Assembly (NCBI GenBank): GCA_034423195.1
Contig: DAOUIZ010000070.1
Coordinates: 37,037 to 101,036, forward strand
From: CATOSK01 sp034423195
Lineage (GTDB): Bacteria > Chloroflexota > Dehalococcoidia > Lucifugimonadales > UBA3495
DNA: 64,000 nucleotides
Reading direction: 5' to 3'
In this document: piece by piece, positions 16,111 through 25,576 of the stretch
Position numbering within the stretch: the stretch's first letter is position 1
Layout: every line of letters begins with the position of its first letter
Translations under genes and position numbers: made by a program
Notes under the pieces: model-generated
Database searches by the model: none
The model's input: only the letters and a program-made list of their open reading frames with translations
What the model was told of the DNA's origin: nothing

Positions 16111-18579
16111 CTACGAGACGGCCACCGGTTCGGCGGACTTGGCGTAGATCATTATCTTGCCGTCTTCGTCCATGTCCACGACTGCGGTATCCCCGGCCTT
16201 GATCCGGCCGCCCAGCAACTCGTCGGACAACCGGTCCTCGACTTCGTTCTGAATCAGCCGGCGCAGCGGCCGCGCTCCCAGCACCGGGTCGAAGCCGTTC
16301 TCTCCGAGATATACCTTGGCAGCCTCGGTAAGCTCCAGGTCCACCTGCTTGTCCTCCAGTTCCTTCCGAACGAACCCCATCATCAGGTCGACGATGGCCA
16401 GGATCTCGTCCCTGTCCAACTGGTGGAACACGATGGTCGCATCCAGCCGGTTCAGGAACTCGGGTCGGAAGAAGCGCTTGACTTCCTCCATCACCTTGTC
16501 CTTCATCCGCTCGTAGGACTGGGAACTGGTCTGGGCGTCGTCGGCTTTGACCGCAAATCCCATGGTGGTGTCGCGCTTGATAAGGTCGGAGCCCAGGTTG
16601 CTGGTCATGACAATGATCGAGTTGCGGAAGTCCACCCGGCGGCCCCGCGCGTCCGTCAACTGGCCAGCATCGAAAATCTGCAGCAGGACGTTGAAAATCT
16701 CCGGGTGGGCCTTCTCAATCTCGTCCAGCAGGATGGCGCAGTAGTTCTTGCGCCGGACAGTCTCCGTCAGTTGGCCCCCCTCGTCGTAGCCCACGTATCC
16801 CGGAGGCGCTCCGATGAGCCGGGCTACCGTATGCCGCTCCTGGAACTCGGACATGTCCAGCCGGACCATGTTGTCCTCGTCCCCGAACATGAACTCCGCC
16901 AGCGCCCGTACCAACTCCGTCTTGCCCACACCTGTCGGGCCTAGGAACAGGAACACGCCGATGGGATGTCTTGGGTCCTTCAGCCCGGCCCGGGCGCGCC
17001 GGACTGCCTTGGATATGTTTACTATCGCCTCATCCTGGCCGATGATGCGCTTATGCAGGTCGGCCTCCATGTGCAGGAGCCGCTCGGTCTCTTCCTGGGC
17101 CAGTCGGGTTACCGGGATGCCGGTCCACATGCTGACCACTTCGGCGATATCGTCCTCGGTGACGTAGGTGCGCTCGCTGTTGCGCCCTTCCTGCCATTCC
17201 TTTTCCAAGTTGTCTAGGTTCTGGTTCAGGTTCAGTTCCCGGTCTCTCAGTTCGGCCGCGAACTCATACTGCTGTGATGCGATCGCTTCGTCCTTTTCCT
17301 TGCGGACATTGTCCAGCACCTGCATGGCATCCTTGACAGACGCCGGAGTGGCGCTGCCCCGCAGTCGCACCCGTGAGCCCGCCTCGTCCAGCAGGTCGAT
17401 GGCCTTGTCCGGCAAGAACCGGTCCGGCAGGAATCGGACTGCCAGGTTCGCTGCGGCCTTCAGGGCGTCCTCGGTGTACTCAACGTTGTGGTGCTCTTCG
17501 TACCGGTCCTTCACCCCCTCCAGGATCGACAGCGTGTCGTCCTGGCTGGGTTCCTCCACGCGGACCGGCTGGAGCCGGCGTTCCAGCGCCGGGTCCCGCT
17601 CCACGTACTTCCGGTAGTCGTCCATGGTTGTTGCGCCGATGCACTGGATCTCACCGCGCGCTAACGAGGGCTTCAGGATATTCGACGCATCCACCGCGCC
17701 CTCGGCCGCGCCCGCGCCCACCAGGGTATGGATTTCGTCAATGAAGAGGACGCAATTACCCGAAGCCTTGATCTCTTCGATGACCTTCTTCAGCCGTTCC
17801 TCGAACTCGCCCCGGTACTTGGTGCCCGCGACCAGGGAACCCATGTCCAGGGTGACCAGCCGCTTGCCCTTCAGGGTGTCGGGCACTTCCCCGTTGCTGA
17901 TGTTCTGGGCCATGGCCTCGACAATCGCCGTTTTGCCCACCCCCGGCTCGCCCACCAGCACCGGATTGTTCTTGGTGCGTCGGCTCAGAATCTGCACCAC
18001 TCGTTCCAGCTCGGTGGACCGTCCAATCACCGGGTCCAGCTTGCCCGAGCGGGCCGCGACCGTCAGGTCGATGCCCAACTGGTCCAGTGTGGGGGTGCGG
18101 GTGGTGTTGCGGGAACCCTGCTGGCCCGTGGTGGAGCTGTTGCTCAGGATGCGGTGGGTCTCCGCCCGCACCTTCTCCAGCGTTACTCCCAGGCTCTCCA
18201 GCACACCGGCGGCCACGCCCTCGCCCTCCCGCAGGAGGCCGATGAGCAGGTGCTCGGTGCCGATGTAGGTGTGGTTCATCCGGCGGGCTTCGTCCACCGC
18301 CAGCTCGACCACCTTTTTGGCCCGGGGGGTCAGGCCAATCTCGCCCTGCGTGGGCTTCTCGCCGCGGCCGATGATGAACTCGACGGCCGAGCGCACCTTC
18401 GTCAGATCAACGCCCAGGCCCGACAGGACCCGGGCGGCCACCCCTTCAGTTTCACGTACCAGCCCCAGCAGAATGTGTTCGGTCCCTATGTAGTTGTGGT
18501 TGAACCGCTGGGCCTCTTCCTGCGCCAGTGACAGAACCCGGCGGGCCCGCTCTGAAAATTTCTCAAATCTGCTTCCCAT
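16111..18579 (-). CDS. clpC: ATP-dependent Clp protease ATP-binding subunit ClpC
   Basis: An 822-residue AAA+ unfoldase of the ClpC type. It has two N-terminal Clp-N repeats (FNHNYIGTEHILLGL, MNHTYIGTEHLLIGL), a first ATPase module with GEPGVGKTA, and a UVR-like middle segment (QQYEFAAELRDRE). The second ATPase module has GPTGVGKTE and ends in a ClpB/C-type D2 domain. It feeds substrates to ClpP, which is not in the window. The promoter upstream is near-consensus and leaves a leader of about 160 bases. No CtsR-like gene is adjacent, so regulation cannot be assigned. Confidence 0.96.
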   Translation of the reverse strand: MGSRFEKFSERARRVLSLAQEEAQRFNHNYIGTEHILLGLVRETEGVAARVLSGLGVDLTKVRSAVEFIIGRGEKPTQGEIGLTPRAKKVVELAVDEARRMNHTYIGTEHLLIGLLREGEGVAAGVLESLGVTLEKVRAETHRILSNSSTTGQQGSRNTTRTPTLDQLGIDLTVAARSGKLDPVIGRSTELERVVQILSRRTKNNPVLVGEPGVGKTAIVEAMAQNISNGEVPDTLKGKRLVTLDMGSLVAGTKYRGEFEERLKKVIEEIKASGNCVLFIDEIHTLVGAGAAEGAVDASNILKPSLARGEIQCIGATTMDDYRKYVERDPALERRLQPVRVEEPSQDDTLSILEGVKDRYEEHHNVEYTEDALKAAANLAVRFLPDRFLPDKAIDLLDEAGSRVRLRGSATPASVKDAMQVLDNVRKEKDEAIASQQYEFAAELRDRELNLNQNLDNLEKEWQEGRNSERTYVTEDDIAEVVSMWTGIPVTRLAQEETERLLHMEADLHKRIIGQDEAIVNISKAVRRARAGLKDPRHPIGVFLFLGPTGVGKTELVRALAEFMFGDEDNMVRLDMSEFQERHTVARLIGAPPGYVGYDEGGQLTETVRRKNYCAILLDEIEKAHPEIFNVLLQIFDAGQLTDARGRRVDFRNSIIVMTSNLGSDLIKRDTTMGFAVKADDAQTSSQSYERMKDKVMEEVKRFFRPEFLNRLDATIVFHQLDRDEILAIVDLMMGFVRKELEDKQVDLELTEAAKVYLGENGFDPVLGARPLRRLIQNEVEDRLSDELLGGRIKAGDTAVVDMDEDGKIMIYAKSAEPVAVS

Positions 18580-18745
18580 AATTCGACTCCTTATGGGTTA
18601 GGGTGGGTACTCCAGGTTGCGTCGGCCGATTCCCTTGCCCAGACTCAGCCTGGAACTATAAGGTTGCTCACGGCTTTCCGCAAGGCACCCCCGCCCCCCT
18701 CATCACTTTGGCGGGTGAGGGCGTCGCTTTCCTGACTAAAGGGCA

Positions 18746-18774
18746 ATTATAGGGTAGGGGTATGACCGTGTAAA
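18746..18774 (-). promoter_or_regulatory. Near-consensus sigma-70 promoter of clpC
   Basis: TTTACA (18769-18774), a 17-base spacer and a perfect TATAAT (18746-18751) on the minus strand. The leader of about 160 bases (18580-18739) contains GC-rich inverted segments. Between the promoter and the 5S gene (18775-18929) I see only a near-repeat of GCCGGTTCC and no gene. Confidence 0.75.
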
Positions 18775-18929
18775 GGAACGGGAGTCGCGGTTTAACCGCC
18801 GAAAAAGGGAGAAGGGGTAGGGGAAATCACAGGAACAGGGAGTTGATGCCGGTTCCGTGGTGCAGGCGGTTGTTGAGGCCGGTTCCTTCAAGTCAATGCC
18901 TTCAGCCTTGAGGATAAGGCAAATAAAAA

Positions 18930-19045
18930 CCCGGCGGTGACCTATTTTCCCACTCCGTCACCAGAGCAGTATCGTCGGCGCTGGGGCGTTTCACTTCCGT
19001 GTTCGGGATGGGAACGGGTGGGTCCACCCCGCTAGAACCACCAGG
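18930..19045 (-). rRNA. rrf: 5S ribosomal RNA, unlinked
   Basis: The minus strand reads as a complete 5S rRNA of about 116 nt. The terminal helix pairs CCTGGTGGT at the 5' end with ACCGCCGGG at the 3' end. The universally conserved block CCCATCCCGAACACGGAAG is present, followed by the loop E/helix IV region with GACGATACTG. It ends in TTTTTATTT, a natural terminator after the closing helix. No 23S or 16S lies beside it; protein genes flank it on both sides. Its own promoter sits just upstream. Confidence 0.93.
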
Positions 19046-19059
19046 AATCAACGCCAGCC

Positions 19060-19088
19060 AGTATGCACCATTTTTCACATTCTGGCAA
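19060..19088 (-). promoter_or_regulatory. Promoter of the 5S rRNA gene
   Basis: TTGCCA (19083-19088), 17-base spacer, CATACT (19060-19065), 14 bases before the mature 5' end. This supports independent transcription of the 5S gene. Confidence 0.65.
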
Positions 19089-19250
19089 GGGGTTTATCTT
19101 GGGGAAAATCGGTAATCCCCTGTTAACATTGTGGCCTGCCCGGTGCCGTCGGCAATTGGACCTTGCTCCCTGCCGTCCGGCGTGGGATGGCGTCCCTGAA
19201 TGGTTCCCATCCCGCTGTCCTGGAAATCCCCGCAATCAACAAGGATAGAA

Positions 19251-20246
19251 ATGCGGAGTGCTCTGCTTCTCGCTGGTTTCGCTGTCGTCCTCACCTTCGC
19301 CGCTTCCGCTGTCGTTGTCATCTATACATCGAACTCGAACTCGCCCGCCCCGCCGGATGCGCTCACGGGACCGGCCCCGGTTGCCGTCCCGGCCACGCCA
19401 ACACCTCTCCCGTCGCCCGCCCCTACCCTGCCCGCACAGGTCGCCGCCGTCTCCGAGGATGAAGGATTCCACCTCGCCGACCGCCCCGGGTTCACCGTCG
19501 ACTTTGTCCTTCAGGCCCTGGACCGTTACGACCGGGAGGGTCGGGAGGCGGCCGTCGCCTACTACAACTCGTTGGAAAGCGCTGTGGGTGAGTGGTACCT
19601 CTTCATCTTCGACGAGGACGACAAGCTCATCGCCCATCAGGACCCCAAGCTCATCGGGCAGGACCTGAAAGGAAACTTCGGAGTCGACCAGGCCGGCTAC
19701 CGCTTCGGCCAGGCGATGCTGGCAGCCACCGGGGACGGACTGTGGGTAGATTACCTGTTCCTGAACCCCGAAACCGGGAACCAGGAATTCAAGCACTCCT
19801 GGGTAATACGCCATGATGGACTGCTCTTCGGCTCCGGCTGGTACCAGATCCTGCCCGCGTCTCCCCTGATCGCCACCAAGGCCGACCCGGCGGACTACAC
19901 CGTCGCCCTGGTTGACCGGGCCGTCCGTTACTACCGGGCCCACGGCAGAGAGGACGCCGTCCGGTACTACAGCTCCCCGCAAAGCGTGGACGGGTTGTGG
20001 TCGGTCTTCATCCTCGATGAAGATGGAAAGTTCATCGCCCACTGGGACCCATCCATCCTCGGCGTCCATATCGATGAGACTGGCGTTCCCTCCGATGGGC
20101 TCCCCTTCGAGTCCCGGCAGGTCACCGAAGCCGGCCTTTGGATCGGCTATCCCTTCTTCAACCCGGTCACCGTAAAGGAGGGCGTCAACCACGTCTGGGT
20201 CGTGCGCCACGGCGGGGTCTTCATAGGATCCGGCTGGTACGAGTAA
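19251..20246 (+). CDS. Secreted or membrane-anchored protein with two Cache-like repeats
   Basis: A 331-residue protein. It starts with a hydrophobic export or anchor segment (residues 2-24), then a Pro/Ala/Thr-rich spacer of about 45 residues. Two homologous domains of about 115 residues follow, each with RxxAVxYYxS, a W-x-x-F/I-F-x-x-DE segment with IAHxDPxxxG, and a terminal GSGWY. This resembles duplicated single-Cache (sensor-type) domains. No cytoplasmic signalling domain is attached, so it may be a ligand-binding partner of a separate sensor. ATG 19251 has AAGGAT upstream and is preferred to a longer frame. Confidence 0.72.
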   Translation: MRSALLLAGFAVVLTFAASAVVVIYTSNSNSPAPPDALTGPAPVAVPATPTPLPSPAPTLPAQVAAVSEDEGFHLADRPGFTVDFVLQALDRYDREGREAAVAYYNSLESAVGEWYLFIFDEDDKLIAHQDPKLIGQDLKGNFGVDQAGYRFGQAMLAATGDGLWVDYLFLNPETGNQEFKHSWVIRHDGLLFGSGWYQILPASPLIATKADPADYTVALVDRAVRYYRAHGREDAVRYYSSPQSVDGLWSVFILDEDGKFIAHWDPSILGVHIDETGVPSDGLPFESRQVTEAGLWIGYPFFNPVTVKEGVNHVWVVRHGGVFIGSGWYE

Positions 20247-20275
20247 CCCGGCTCAAGCCTCGAAGAACGCCCGCC

Positions 20276-22060
20276 TCACCACCCCAGCATCACCGACTCC
20301 TTCCGGGGATCGGCGCCTCCCCGGTAGACCCCGGCCTCCGGGTCAACCACAATCGGAGCGAACCCGTTGCGGATGTCCCACGGCCCCACCTCCTCCACCT
20401 GGTGTCCCAGGTGGTTCAGGGCATCCACCAGGTCTCGGGAAACCCTGCCCTCCATCTCCAGTCGGTTCGGAAACTCCCGGTGCGGCCAGGGAGACTGTGG
20501 GAAGCTGTACCCGCAGTAGCGGGGGGCTTCCACCGCGTCCTGTACGTGCAGCCCGAAGTCCACGATGTTGGTCAGCACCTGCAGGTTGCTCTGGGGCTGG
20601 CTGTCCCCGCCCGGCGTTCCCAGGGTCATGAACGGCTCCCCGTCCTTCAGCACGATGAAAGTGCAGGGCGTGGTCCTCGGCCGCTTGTGCGGCGCCAGTC
20701 CGTTGGGGTTGTCCGGGTCCAGCCAGAAGTAGCAACCACGGCAGTTAATGACGATGCCCGTATCCCCCAGCACCATGCCCTGGGAAAGCCCGGCGAAGCT
20801 GCTGGGAGTCGCCGAGACCATGTTGCCCGCGCCGTCCGCCGTGGACAGGTACGTCGTCCCGTCCCCGTCGCCGCCCACCGGCTCCATCACCGGAGCCGCA
20901 TCGCTTGCCCGGGCACCTTCAGCCACCGCCAGCATCTTCCGCGGGTCTCCCGGCGGATAGGACGCCTGCGCCCGGTTCGGGTCAATCAGTCCCCGGCGAA
21001 GCGCCGCGTACCCCTTGGAAAGCAGTCCCTCCACCGGCACGTCAACGAAGGACGGGTCGCCGGTATAACGCTCCCGGTCGGCAAACGCCAGCTTCAATGC
21101 CTCCACTTGCAGATGCACCGCTCGGGGACTGTTATGCCCCAGCGCTGCCAGGTCGAACCCCTCCAGGATGTTCAGCGTCTCCAGCAGGGCGATCCCCTGG
21201 GTCCACGTCCGGTTGGTGAAGATCTCGTACCCCCGGTAGGTGGTGGAGATGGGTTCCTCCAGCGGCGACTCGTACTCCGCGAAATCTTCCAGCGTGTAAA
21301 GCCCGCCCAGGCCCTCCAGTGCCTTGACCATCCTTTGCGCCACGTCCCCCTTGTAGTACACGTCCCGCGCCGCCCTGATTGCCGCCGCCCGCGTCTGCCC
21401 CTGGGACAGTGCCTTCTCCTCAGCCTGGACCATCAGCGACAGGGAGCGTCCCAGGTCCTTCTGGACAAAGAGCTTGCCCAGTTCCGGCGGATTACCGTTG
21501 GGCAGGAATACCCGGGCCGAGTCCGGGTGCTTCCTCAGGTTGTCCATCCGTTCCGCCGACCCGATGGCCCGGTTCAGCAGTTGGTACGCCGGGAATCCCT
21601 CGGAGGCGAAGTGCAGCGCGCTTTCCGCCACCTGTCCAAAACTCATCGTCCCATACTCGGTCAGTATGGTCAGCAGCGCCGAAACTACCCCAGGAACGGT
21701 GCTGCTCAACACCCCCGGCGGAATCTCTCCCCACCGCTCCATGTACAGGTCTATCGTCGCCGCTTTGGGCGCCCATCCCTGTCCCACCACCGACCGCACG
21801 GCCCTGGCCGCCCGGTCATAGAACAGGAAGGCCACTTCCCCACCCAGGGTATAGTGGGCGGTGGGCTCCATGACCCCCGCCGCCAGCGCCGATGCCACGG
21901 CGGCATCCACGGCGTTGCCGCCCTGCCACAGGATTCTCATCCCGGTCTGCGCGGTCAGCTGCGTCCCGCCGCCGGCCATTCCCCGCGTCCCCCAGACCAT
22001 GGGCCTGTGTGAATAGTCTCCGTAGGGTCCAACCGTGCATCCCGTTGCGCCGTTCACCAT
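20276..22060 (-). CDS. Gamma-glutamyltransferase family protein
   Basis: A 594-residue Ntn-hydrolase of the gamma-glutamyltransferase family. The large-subunit region contains MRILWQGGNAVDAAVASALAAG. The autocleavage/nucleophile site is visible as GDGTTYLSTADGAGNMVS, and the C-terminal region has LGTPGGDSQPQ. Such enzymes hydrolyse or transfer gamma-glutamyl groups of glutathione, and some act as amidases or cephalosporin acylases. No clear signal peptide is visible, unlike periplasmic GGTs. ATG 22060 is chosen because GGAGG lies 7 bases upstream; the longer frame to 22186 lacks one. Confidence 0.9.
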   Translation of the reverse strand: MVNGATGCTVGPYGDYSHRPMVWGTRGMAGGGTQLTAQTGMRILWQGGNAVDAAVASALAAGVMEPTAHYTLGGEVAFLFYDRAARAVRSVVGQGWAPKAATIDLYMERWGEIPPGVLSSTVPGVVSALLTILTEYGTMSFGQVAESALHFASEGFPAYQLLNRAIGSAERMDNLRKHPDSARVFLPNGNPPELGKLFVQKDLGRSLSLMVQAEEKALSQGQTRAAAIRAARDVYYKGDVAQRMVKALEGLGGLYTLEDFAEYESPLEEPISTTYRGYEIFTNRTWTQGIALLETLNILEGFDLAALGHNSPRAVHLQVEALKLAFADRERYTGDPSFVDVPVEGLLSKGYAALRRGLIDPNRAQASYPPGDPRKMLAVAEGARASDAAPVMEPVGGDGDGTTYLSTADGAGNMVSATPSSFAGLSQGMVLGDTGIVINCRGCYFWLDPDNPNGLAPHKRPRTTPCTFIVLKDGEPFMTLGTPGGDSQPQSNLQVLTNIVDFGLHVQDAVEAPRYCGYSFPQSPWPHREFPNRLEMEGRVSRDLVDALNHLGHQVEEVGPWDIRNGFAPIVVDPEAGVYRGGADPRKESVMLGW

Positions 22061-22175
22061 CGCGCATCCTCCGTTTCGCAGGCATGACGCCCAATATATC
22101 CGTCGAATTGTCCCGGTTATACCCCTATTCCCCTGCCTCCGCAACCGGAGACAACCTCCAGGCCCCGCCCTGCCG

Positions 22176-22181
22176 TATACT
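22176..22181 (+). promoter_or_regulatory. -10 box 7 bases before an ATG (possible leaderless mRNA)
   Basis: TATACT is followed by 7 bases and then the ATG of the thioredoxin-like lipoprotein gene. No Shine-Dalgarno is seen. Confidence 0.45.
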
Positions 22182-22188
22182 TGCAATT

Positions 22189-23358
22189 ATGAAGCTGATC
22201 AAGCTGGCCGCCATCCTCCTGCTCCCCCTCCTGCTGGGAGGGTGTGGCTATGCCTGCACTACCGGACCGGCGCCTGAACTCCGCGGGATCGCCGGATGGG
22301 TCAACACCTCCGGCACCACCATCGAGGAACAGCGGGGGCGCGTCGTTCTCCTCGACTTCTGGACCTACTCCTGTGTCAACTGCATCCGCACTCTCCCTTA
22401 TCTCAGGGCCTGGCACGACAAGTATCACCGCTACGGGTTGACCACCATCGGAATACACTCCCCGGAGTTCGAGTTTGAGAAATCCCTGGCCAACGTGGCA
22501 GAAGCGGCCCGCACCCACCAACTGGAGTACCCCATCGCCCTCGACAACCTCTTCGCTACCTGGAACGCCTACGGCAACAACGCTTGGCCCACCAAGTTCC
22601 TCATCGACCAGGAGGGTATGGTCCGGTACGCCCGCCGCGGCGAGGGGGCCTACGTCGAGACCGAGGAGGCCATCCGGGAGCTGCTGGAGGAGACCGGTGT
22701 TGACCTGTCCCACATCGCCGCCGACACCACTCCCGACCCGGAGTTCGTGGATGCGGCCTTCGCCGCCGACCCGGCCCAGCGCATCACCCGCGAGCTGTAC
22801 GCCGGGTACCTTCGCAACCACACCCTGCCCTCATCCTCTTTCGCCACCCTCGTCGGAGAGACCCCGTCCTACGTCATGCACCCCGAGTACTATACCGTTG
22901 AGGATGGAGAGGTCCTGTACCACGACTTCGAGCGCTACTTCAACCACTTCCTCTATTTCAACGGCCTCTGGTACAACGGCCCCGAGAGCGTCACCCACGC
23001 CCGCGAGACCAGCGGTTTCGAGGACCACGTCGCTATCAAGTTCTACGCTACCAGCGTCAACACGGTGATGGCCGCCACTCCCCCGGAAGACACCCCGGAC
23101 GACGCCTCCACCCCCTACCGTTCCGGCAGCCACCGGGTCCGGCTGCTGCTGGACGGAAAACCCCTGACCCCCGCCCAGGCCGGAAGCGACGTTGAGTTCG
23201 ACGAACAAGGCAACAGCTACGTCACCGTGGGCGAACCAGACCTCTACCGCCTCGTGGAACTCCCCGAGTTTTCCAGCCACGAGCTGAAGCTGTCCGTCAA
23301 CACCCCCGGACTGTCCCTCTTCACCTTCACCTTCGGCGCCTACCCGGAAGGCCCATGA
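22189..23358 (+). CDS. Thioredoxin-fold lipoprotein, DipZ C-terminal/TlpA type
   Basis: A 389-residue exported lipoprotein. A signal peptide ends in the lipobox LLLGGC. A TlpA-like domain follows, with active site SCVNC inside LLDFWTYSCVNCIRTLPYL and cis-Pro region NAWPTKFLID. A beta-rich C-terminal domain (about residues 190-385) with VNTVMAA and RLLLDGKPL matches the extracytoplasmic end of DipZ proteins. The CcdA-like membrane part of DipZ is absent. Probable role: thiol-disulfide exchange outside the membrane. The ATG is close behind a -10 box. Confidence 0.88.
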   Translation: MKLIKLAAILLLPLLLGGCGYACTTGPAPELRGIAGWVNTSGTTIEEQRGRVVLLDFWTYSCVNCIRTLPYLRAWHDKYHRYGLTTIGIHSPEFEFEKSLANVAEAARTHQLEYPIALDNLFATWNAYGNNAWPTKFLIDQEGMVRYARRGEGAYVETEEAIRELLEETGVDLSHIAADTTPDPEFVDAAFAADPAQRITRELYAGYLRNHTLPSSSFATLVGETPSYVMHPEYYTVEDGEVLYHDFERYFNHFLYFNGLWYNGPESVTHARETSGFEDHVAIKFYATSVNTVMAATPPEDTPDDASTPYRSGSHRVRLLLDGKPLTPAQAGSDVEFDEQGNSYVTVGEPDLYRLVELPEFSSHELKLSVNTPGLSLFTFTFGAYPEGP

Positions 23359-23403
23359 GGCATTTTCCCGGGAAACTCCATCACTCCATATCCCATCTGA
23401 ATA

Positions 23404-23439
23404 GGGGGGTTTGGGGGATGCATCCCCCAACGTAACCCG
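23404..23439. repeat. GGGGGAT palindrome repeat, copy 1
   Basis: A perfect 20-base palindrome at 23411-23430 (TTGGGGGATG and its complement) is flanked by GGGGGT and AACGTAACCC. Related copies lie at 46953 and 50281. Just downstream (about 23450-23484) a TCCGGCTGGTTCAGC unit is repeated in tandem twice. Confidence 0.75.
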
Positions 23440-23509
23440 GTCTTCCAATCCGGCTGGTTCAGCTCCGGCTGGTTCAGCTTCGGAACTACTCATTAAGAAG
23501 GGGTACCCC

Positions 23510-24343
23510 ATGACCGCCGCCGATGACTACGCCGCCCATCACGACGCCATCGCCGCCCAGCGGGACCGCATCTATGGAACGGACCGCCCTGCCGATCCCT
23601 GGACCGGCAAAACCGCCCGCCTCTTCCGCTTCAACCCCCGCCGGGACCTGGAACCCAACCTGGCGGTCATAGCCTCCTACATCCAGCCGGATGATGTAGT
23701 AATCGACGTGGGCGGCGGCGCCGGAAGGGTGTCCCTCCCCTTGGCCCTCCGCTGCCGGGAAGCCATCGTCGTCGACCCATCCCCCGGCATGGGGGCCGAG
23801 TTTGACGCCAGCCGCAATGAAGCCGGAATCCGCAACGCCCGGCGGATCGAAGCCGACTGGCTGGACTCCGAGGGAATCGCTGGCGACATCGTCTTCTCCG
23901 CGGACGTGGCCTACTTCGTGAGGGACATCGTCCCCTTCGCGGAAAAACTCCAGGCTGCCGCCCGCCGCCGCGTCATGATTACTCTCTGGAGCGAGGCCCC
24001 GCCCAACAGCGCAGCCACCCTCTTCCGTCTCGTCTACGGTGAAGACCAGGCCCCGGTCCCGGGGTTCCGCCGGCTCATGGCCGTCCTCTGGGAAATGGGC
24101 ATCCTCCCTGACCTCCAAATGCTCCCCGAACCGCCTTGGTGGGAGGGCGAACTGCTGGCGACCCGGGAAGAGGCCCTTGCTCTCGCCCTGGAAGGCCGTT
24201 GGCTCCGGGAGCAGGACCGCCCCCGCGCCAGGGATATATTCCAGGAACACTTCGCCCAGTTGTTCAGCGCCGCCCCGCACGGTTATCGACCCCTCTGGCG
24301 TCCCACATCCCGCGAACTCCTCATAACCTGGGAGACGGGATAA
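23510..24343 (+). CDS. SAM-dependent methyltransferase
   Basis: A 277-residue class I methyltransferase. Motif I is VVIDVGGGAGRVSLPLA (about residues 65-81). The acidic end of strand 2 is AIVVDPSPGM, and FSADVAYFVRDIVPF forms the motif IV region. No substrate-specific domain is visible. The ATG has AAGAAGGGG just upstream. Convergent with the monooxygenase gene at 24377. Family is clear; substrate is unknown. Confidence 0.85.
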   Translation: MTAADDYAAHHDAIAAQRDRIYGTDRPADPWTGKTARLFRFNPRRDLEPNLAVIASYIQPDDVVIDVGGGAGRVSLPLALRCREAIVVDPSPGMGAEFDASRNEAGIRNARRIEADWLDSEGIAGDIVFSADVAYFVRDIVPFAEKLQAAARRRVMITLWSEAPPNSAATLFRLVYGEDQAPVPGFRRLMAVLWEMGILPDLQMLPEPPWWEGELLATREEALALALEGRWLREQDRPRARDIFQEHFAQLFSAAPHGYRPLWRPTSRELLITWETG

Positions 24344-24376
24344 AGCCCGTCACCGCTTCCCGGCTGGAGGGAATGG

Positions 24377-25567
24377 TCAGTAACCCGCCGCCGTTTGCCT
24401 CACCCTCCGGGCCGCTCCCTCCCGCAGCAGCGGGATCAGCTCCCGCCCGTATTCGATGGCGTCGTTCAGGGGATCGAATCCCCGCAGGATGAAACTTGTG
24501 CAGCCGGCGTCGTAGTAGGCCAGCAGCGAGTCCGCCACCTGCCGGGGCGTCCCCACCAGGCACGTCGTGTTTCCCGCTCCCCCGCTGGCGTACGCAATCG
24601 GCATCCACAGCCGCTCGTCATACACCTCCCGCGTCGCTGCGAAGTCGACCAGCCGCTGTGACAGCGCCGATTGCGCCCGTGCCGCCTGCCCCGGCGCAAT
24701 TTTTCCCCGGGTCGCTTCCTCCACCCGTGCCAGGATTCCCCGCGCCCGCTCCCACGCCGCCTCCTCCGTGTCCGCCAGCACCGGCCTCAGCGACACGCTG
24801 AACGAATGCTCTCGGCCATGTCCCGCCGCCCGCCGCCGCAGGTCCTCAATCCGCTCCCGGATGGACTCCAGCGGCTCCCCTAAGAAGGCGAACACATCCG
24901 CCCAGCGCGCCCCCACCTCCACCGCCGCCTCCGACGCTCCCCCGAAGAACAGCGGAACGTGGGGCTGCTGCCGGCACCTTACCTGGCTCCGCGCCCCCTC
25001 GACCCGGTAGAAGTCCCCCTTGAAATCGAACGGTTCCGTCCCCGTCCATACCCGCTTCATCACATCGAGATACTCGGCCGTCCGCCGGTATCGCCCATCG
25101 TGGTCCAGCCAGTCCCCGTCCTGCCGCTGCTCCGCGTCGCTGCCGCCGGATATGATGTGCAGCGCGACCCGCCCGCCCGTCAGTTGGTCCAGCGTCGCCG
25201 CCTTTCGCGCTGCCAGCGTCGGAGCCACGAACCCGGGACGGTGGGCGATCAGATACCCCAGCCGTGCGGTCGCTGCGGCGGCGTACCCCGCCACCTCGAA
25301 TCCGTCCGGGGTGCTCGACGAGTAACCCGTCAGCACCATGTCGAATCCGGCATCCTCGTGGGCCTTGGCGAACTCCGCAATGTAATCGCCGTCAACCCCC
25401 GCCGGAACCTCCCCGCCGGGATTGATGCTCCCCCCGAAGACGCTTAGGCTGGCCCCGGCCGTGGACGGGTCCTCCCGCTGCACCCCGATCATTCCAACAA
25501 CCCGCACCTGCCCGGCGGGAACAAGACCAGGGTTCACGCCTTCCATGCATTCCGCGTCCTTGAACAT
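24377..25567 (-). CDS. LLM-class flavin-dependent oxidoreductase, SsuD-like
   Basis: A 396-residue TIM-barrel monooxygenase of the alkanesulfonate monooxygenase branch. It shows VFGGSINPGG, GFDMVLTGYSSS, LIAHRPGFVAPTLAARKAATLDQLTGGRVALHIISGG and QPHVPLFFGGASE. These enzymes use reduced FMN from a partner reductase to oxidise sulfonates or other carbon compounds. It begins 9 bases after the stop of the neighbouring monooxygenase on the same strand, so the two are probably one operon. No Shine-Dalgarno is obvious; coupling is likely. Confidence 0.9.
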   Translation of the reverse strand: MFKDAECMEGVNPGLVPAGQVRVVGMIGVQREDPSTAGASLSVFGGSINPGGEVPAGVDGDYIAEFAKAHEDAGFDMVLTGYSSSTPDGFEVAGYAAAATARLGYLIAHRPGFVAPTLAARKAATLDQLTGGRVALHIISGGSDAEQRQDGDWLDHDGRYRRTAEYLDVMKRVWTGTEPFDFKGDFYRVEGARSQVRCRQQPHVPLFFGGASEAAVEVGARWADVFAFLGEPLESIRERIEDLRRRAAGHGREHSFSVSLRPVLADTEEAAWERARGILARVEEATRGKIAPGQAARAQSALSQRLVDFAATREVYDERLWMPIAYASGGAGNTTCLVGTPRQVADSLLAYYDAGCTSFILRGFDPLNDAIEYGRELIPLLREGAARRVRQTAAGY

Positions 25568-25576
25568 CGCTGGACG

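Noticed and set aside
24470..24490. GATCGAATCCCC resembling a tRNA T-loop
   Set aside because: It lies inside the SsuD-like gene and no cloverleaf can be formed around it. No tRNA, tmRNA or SRP RNA was found in the window.
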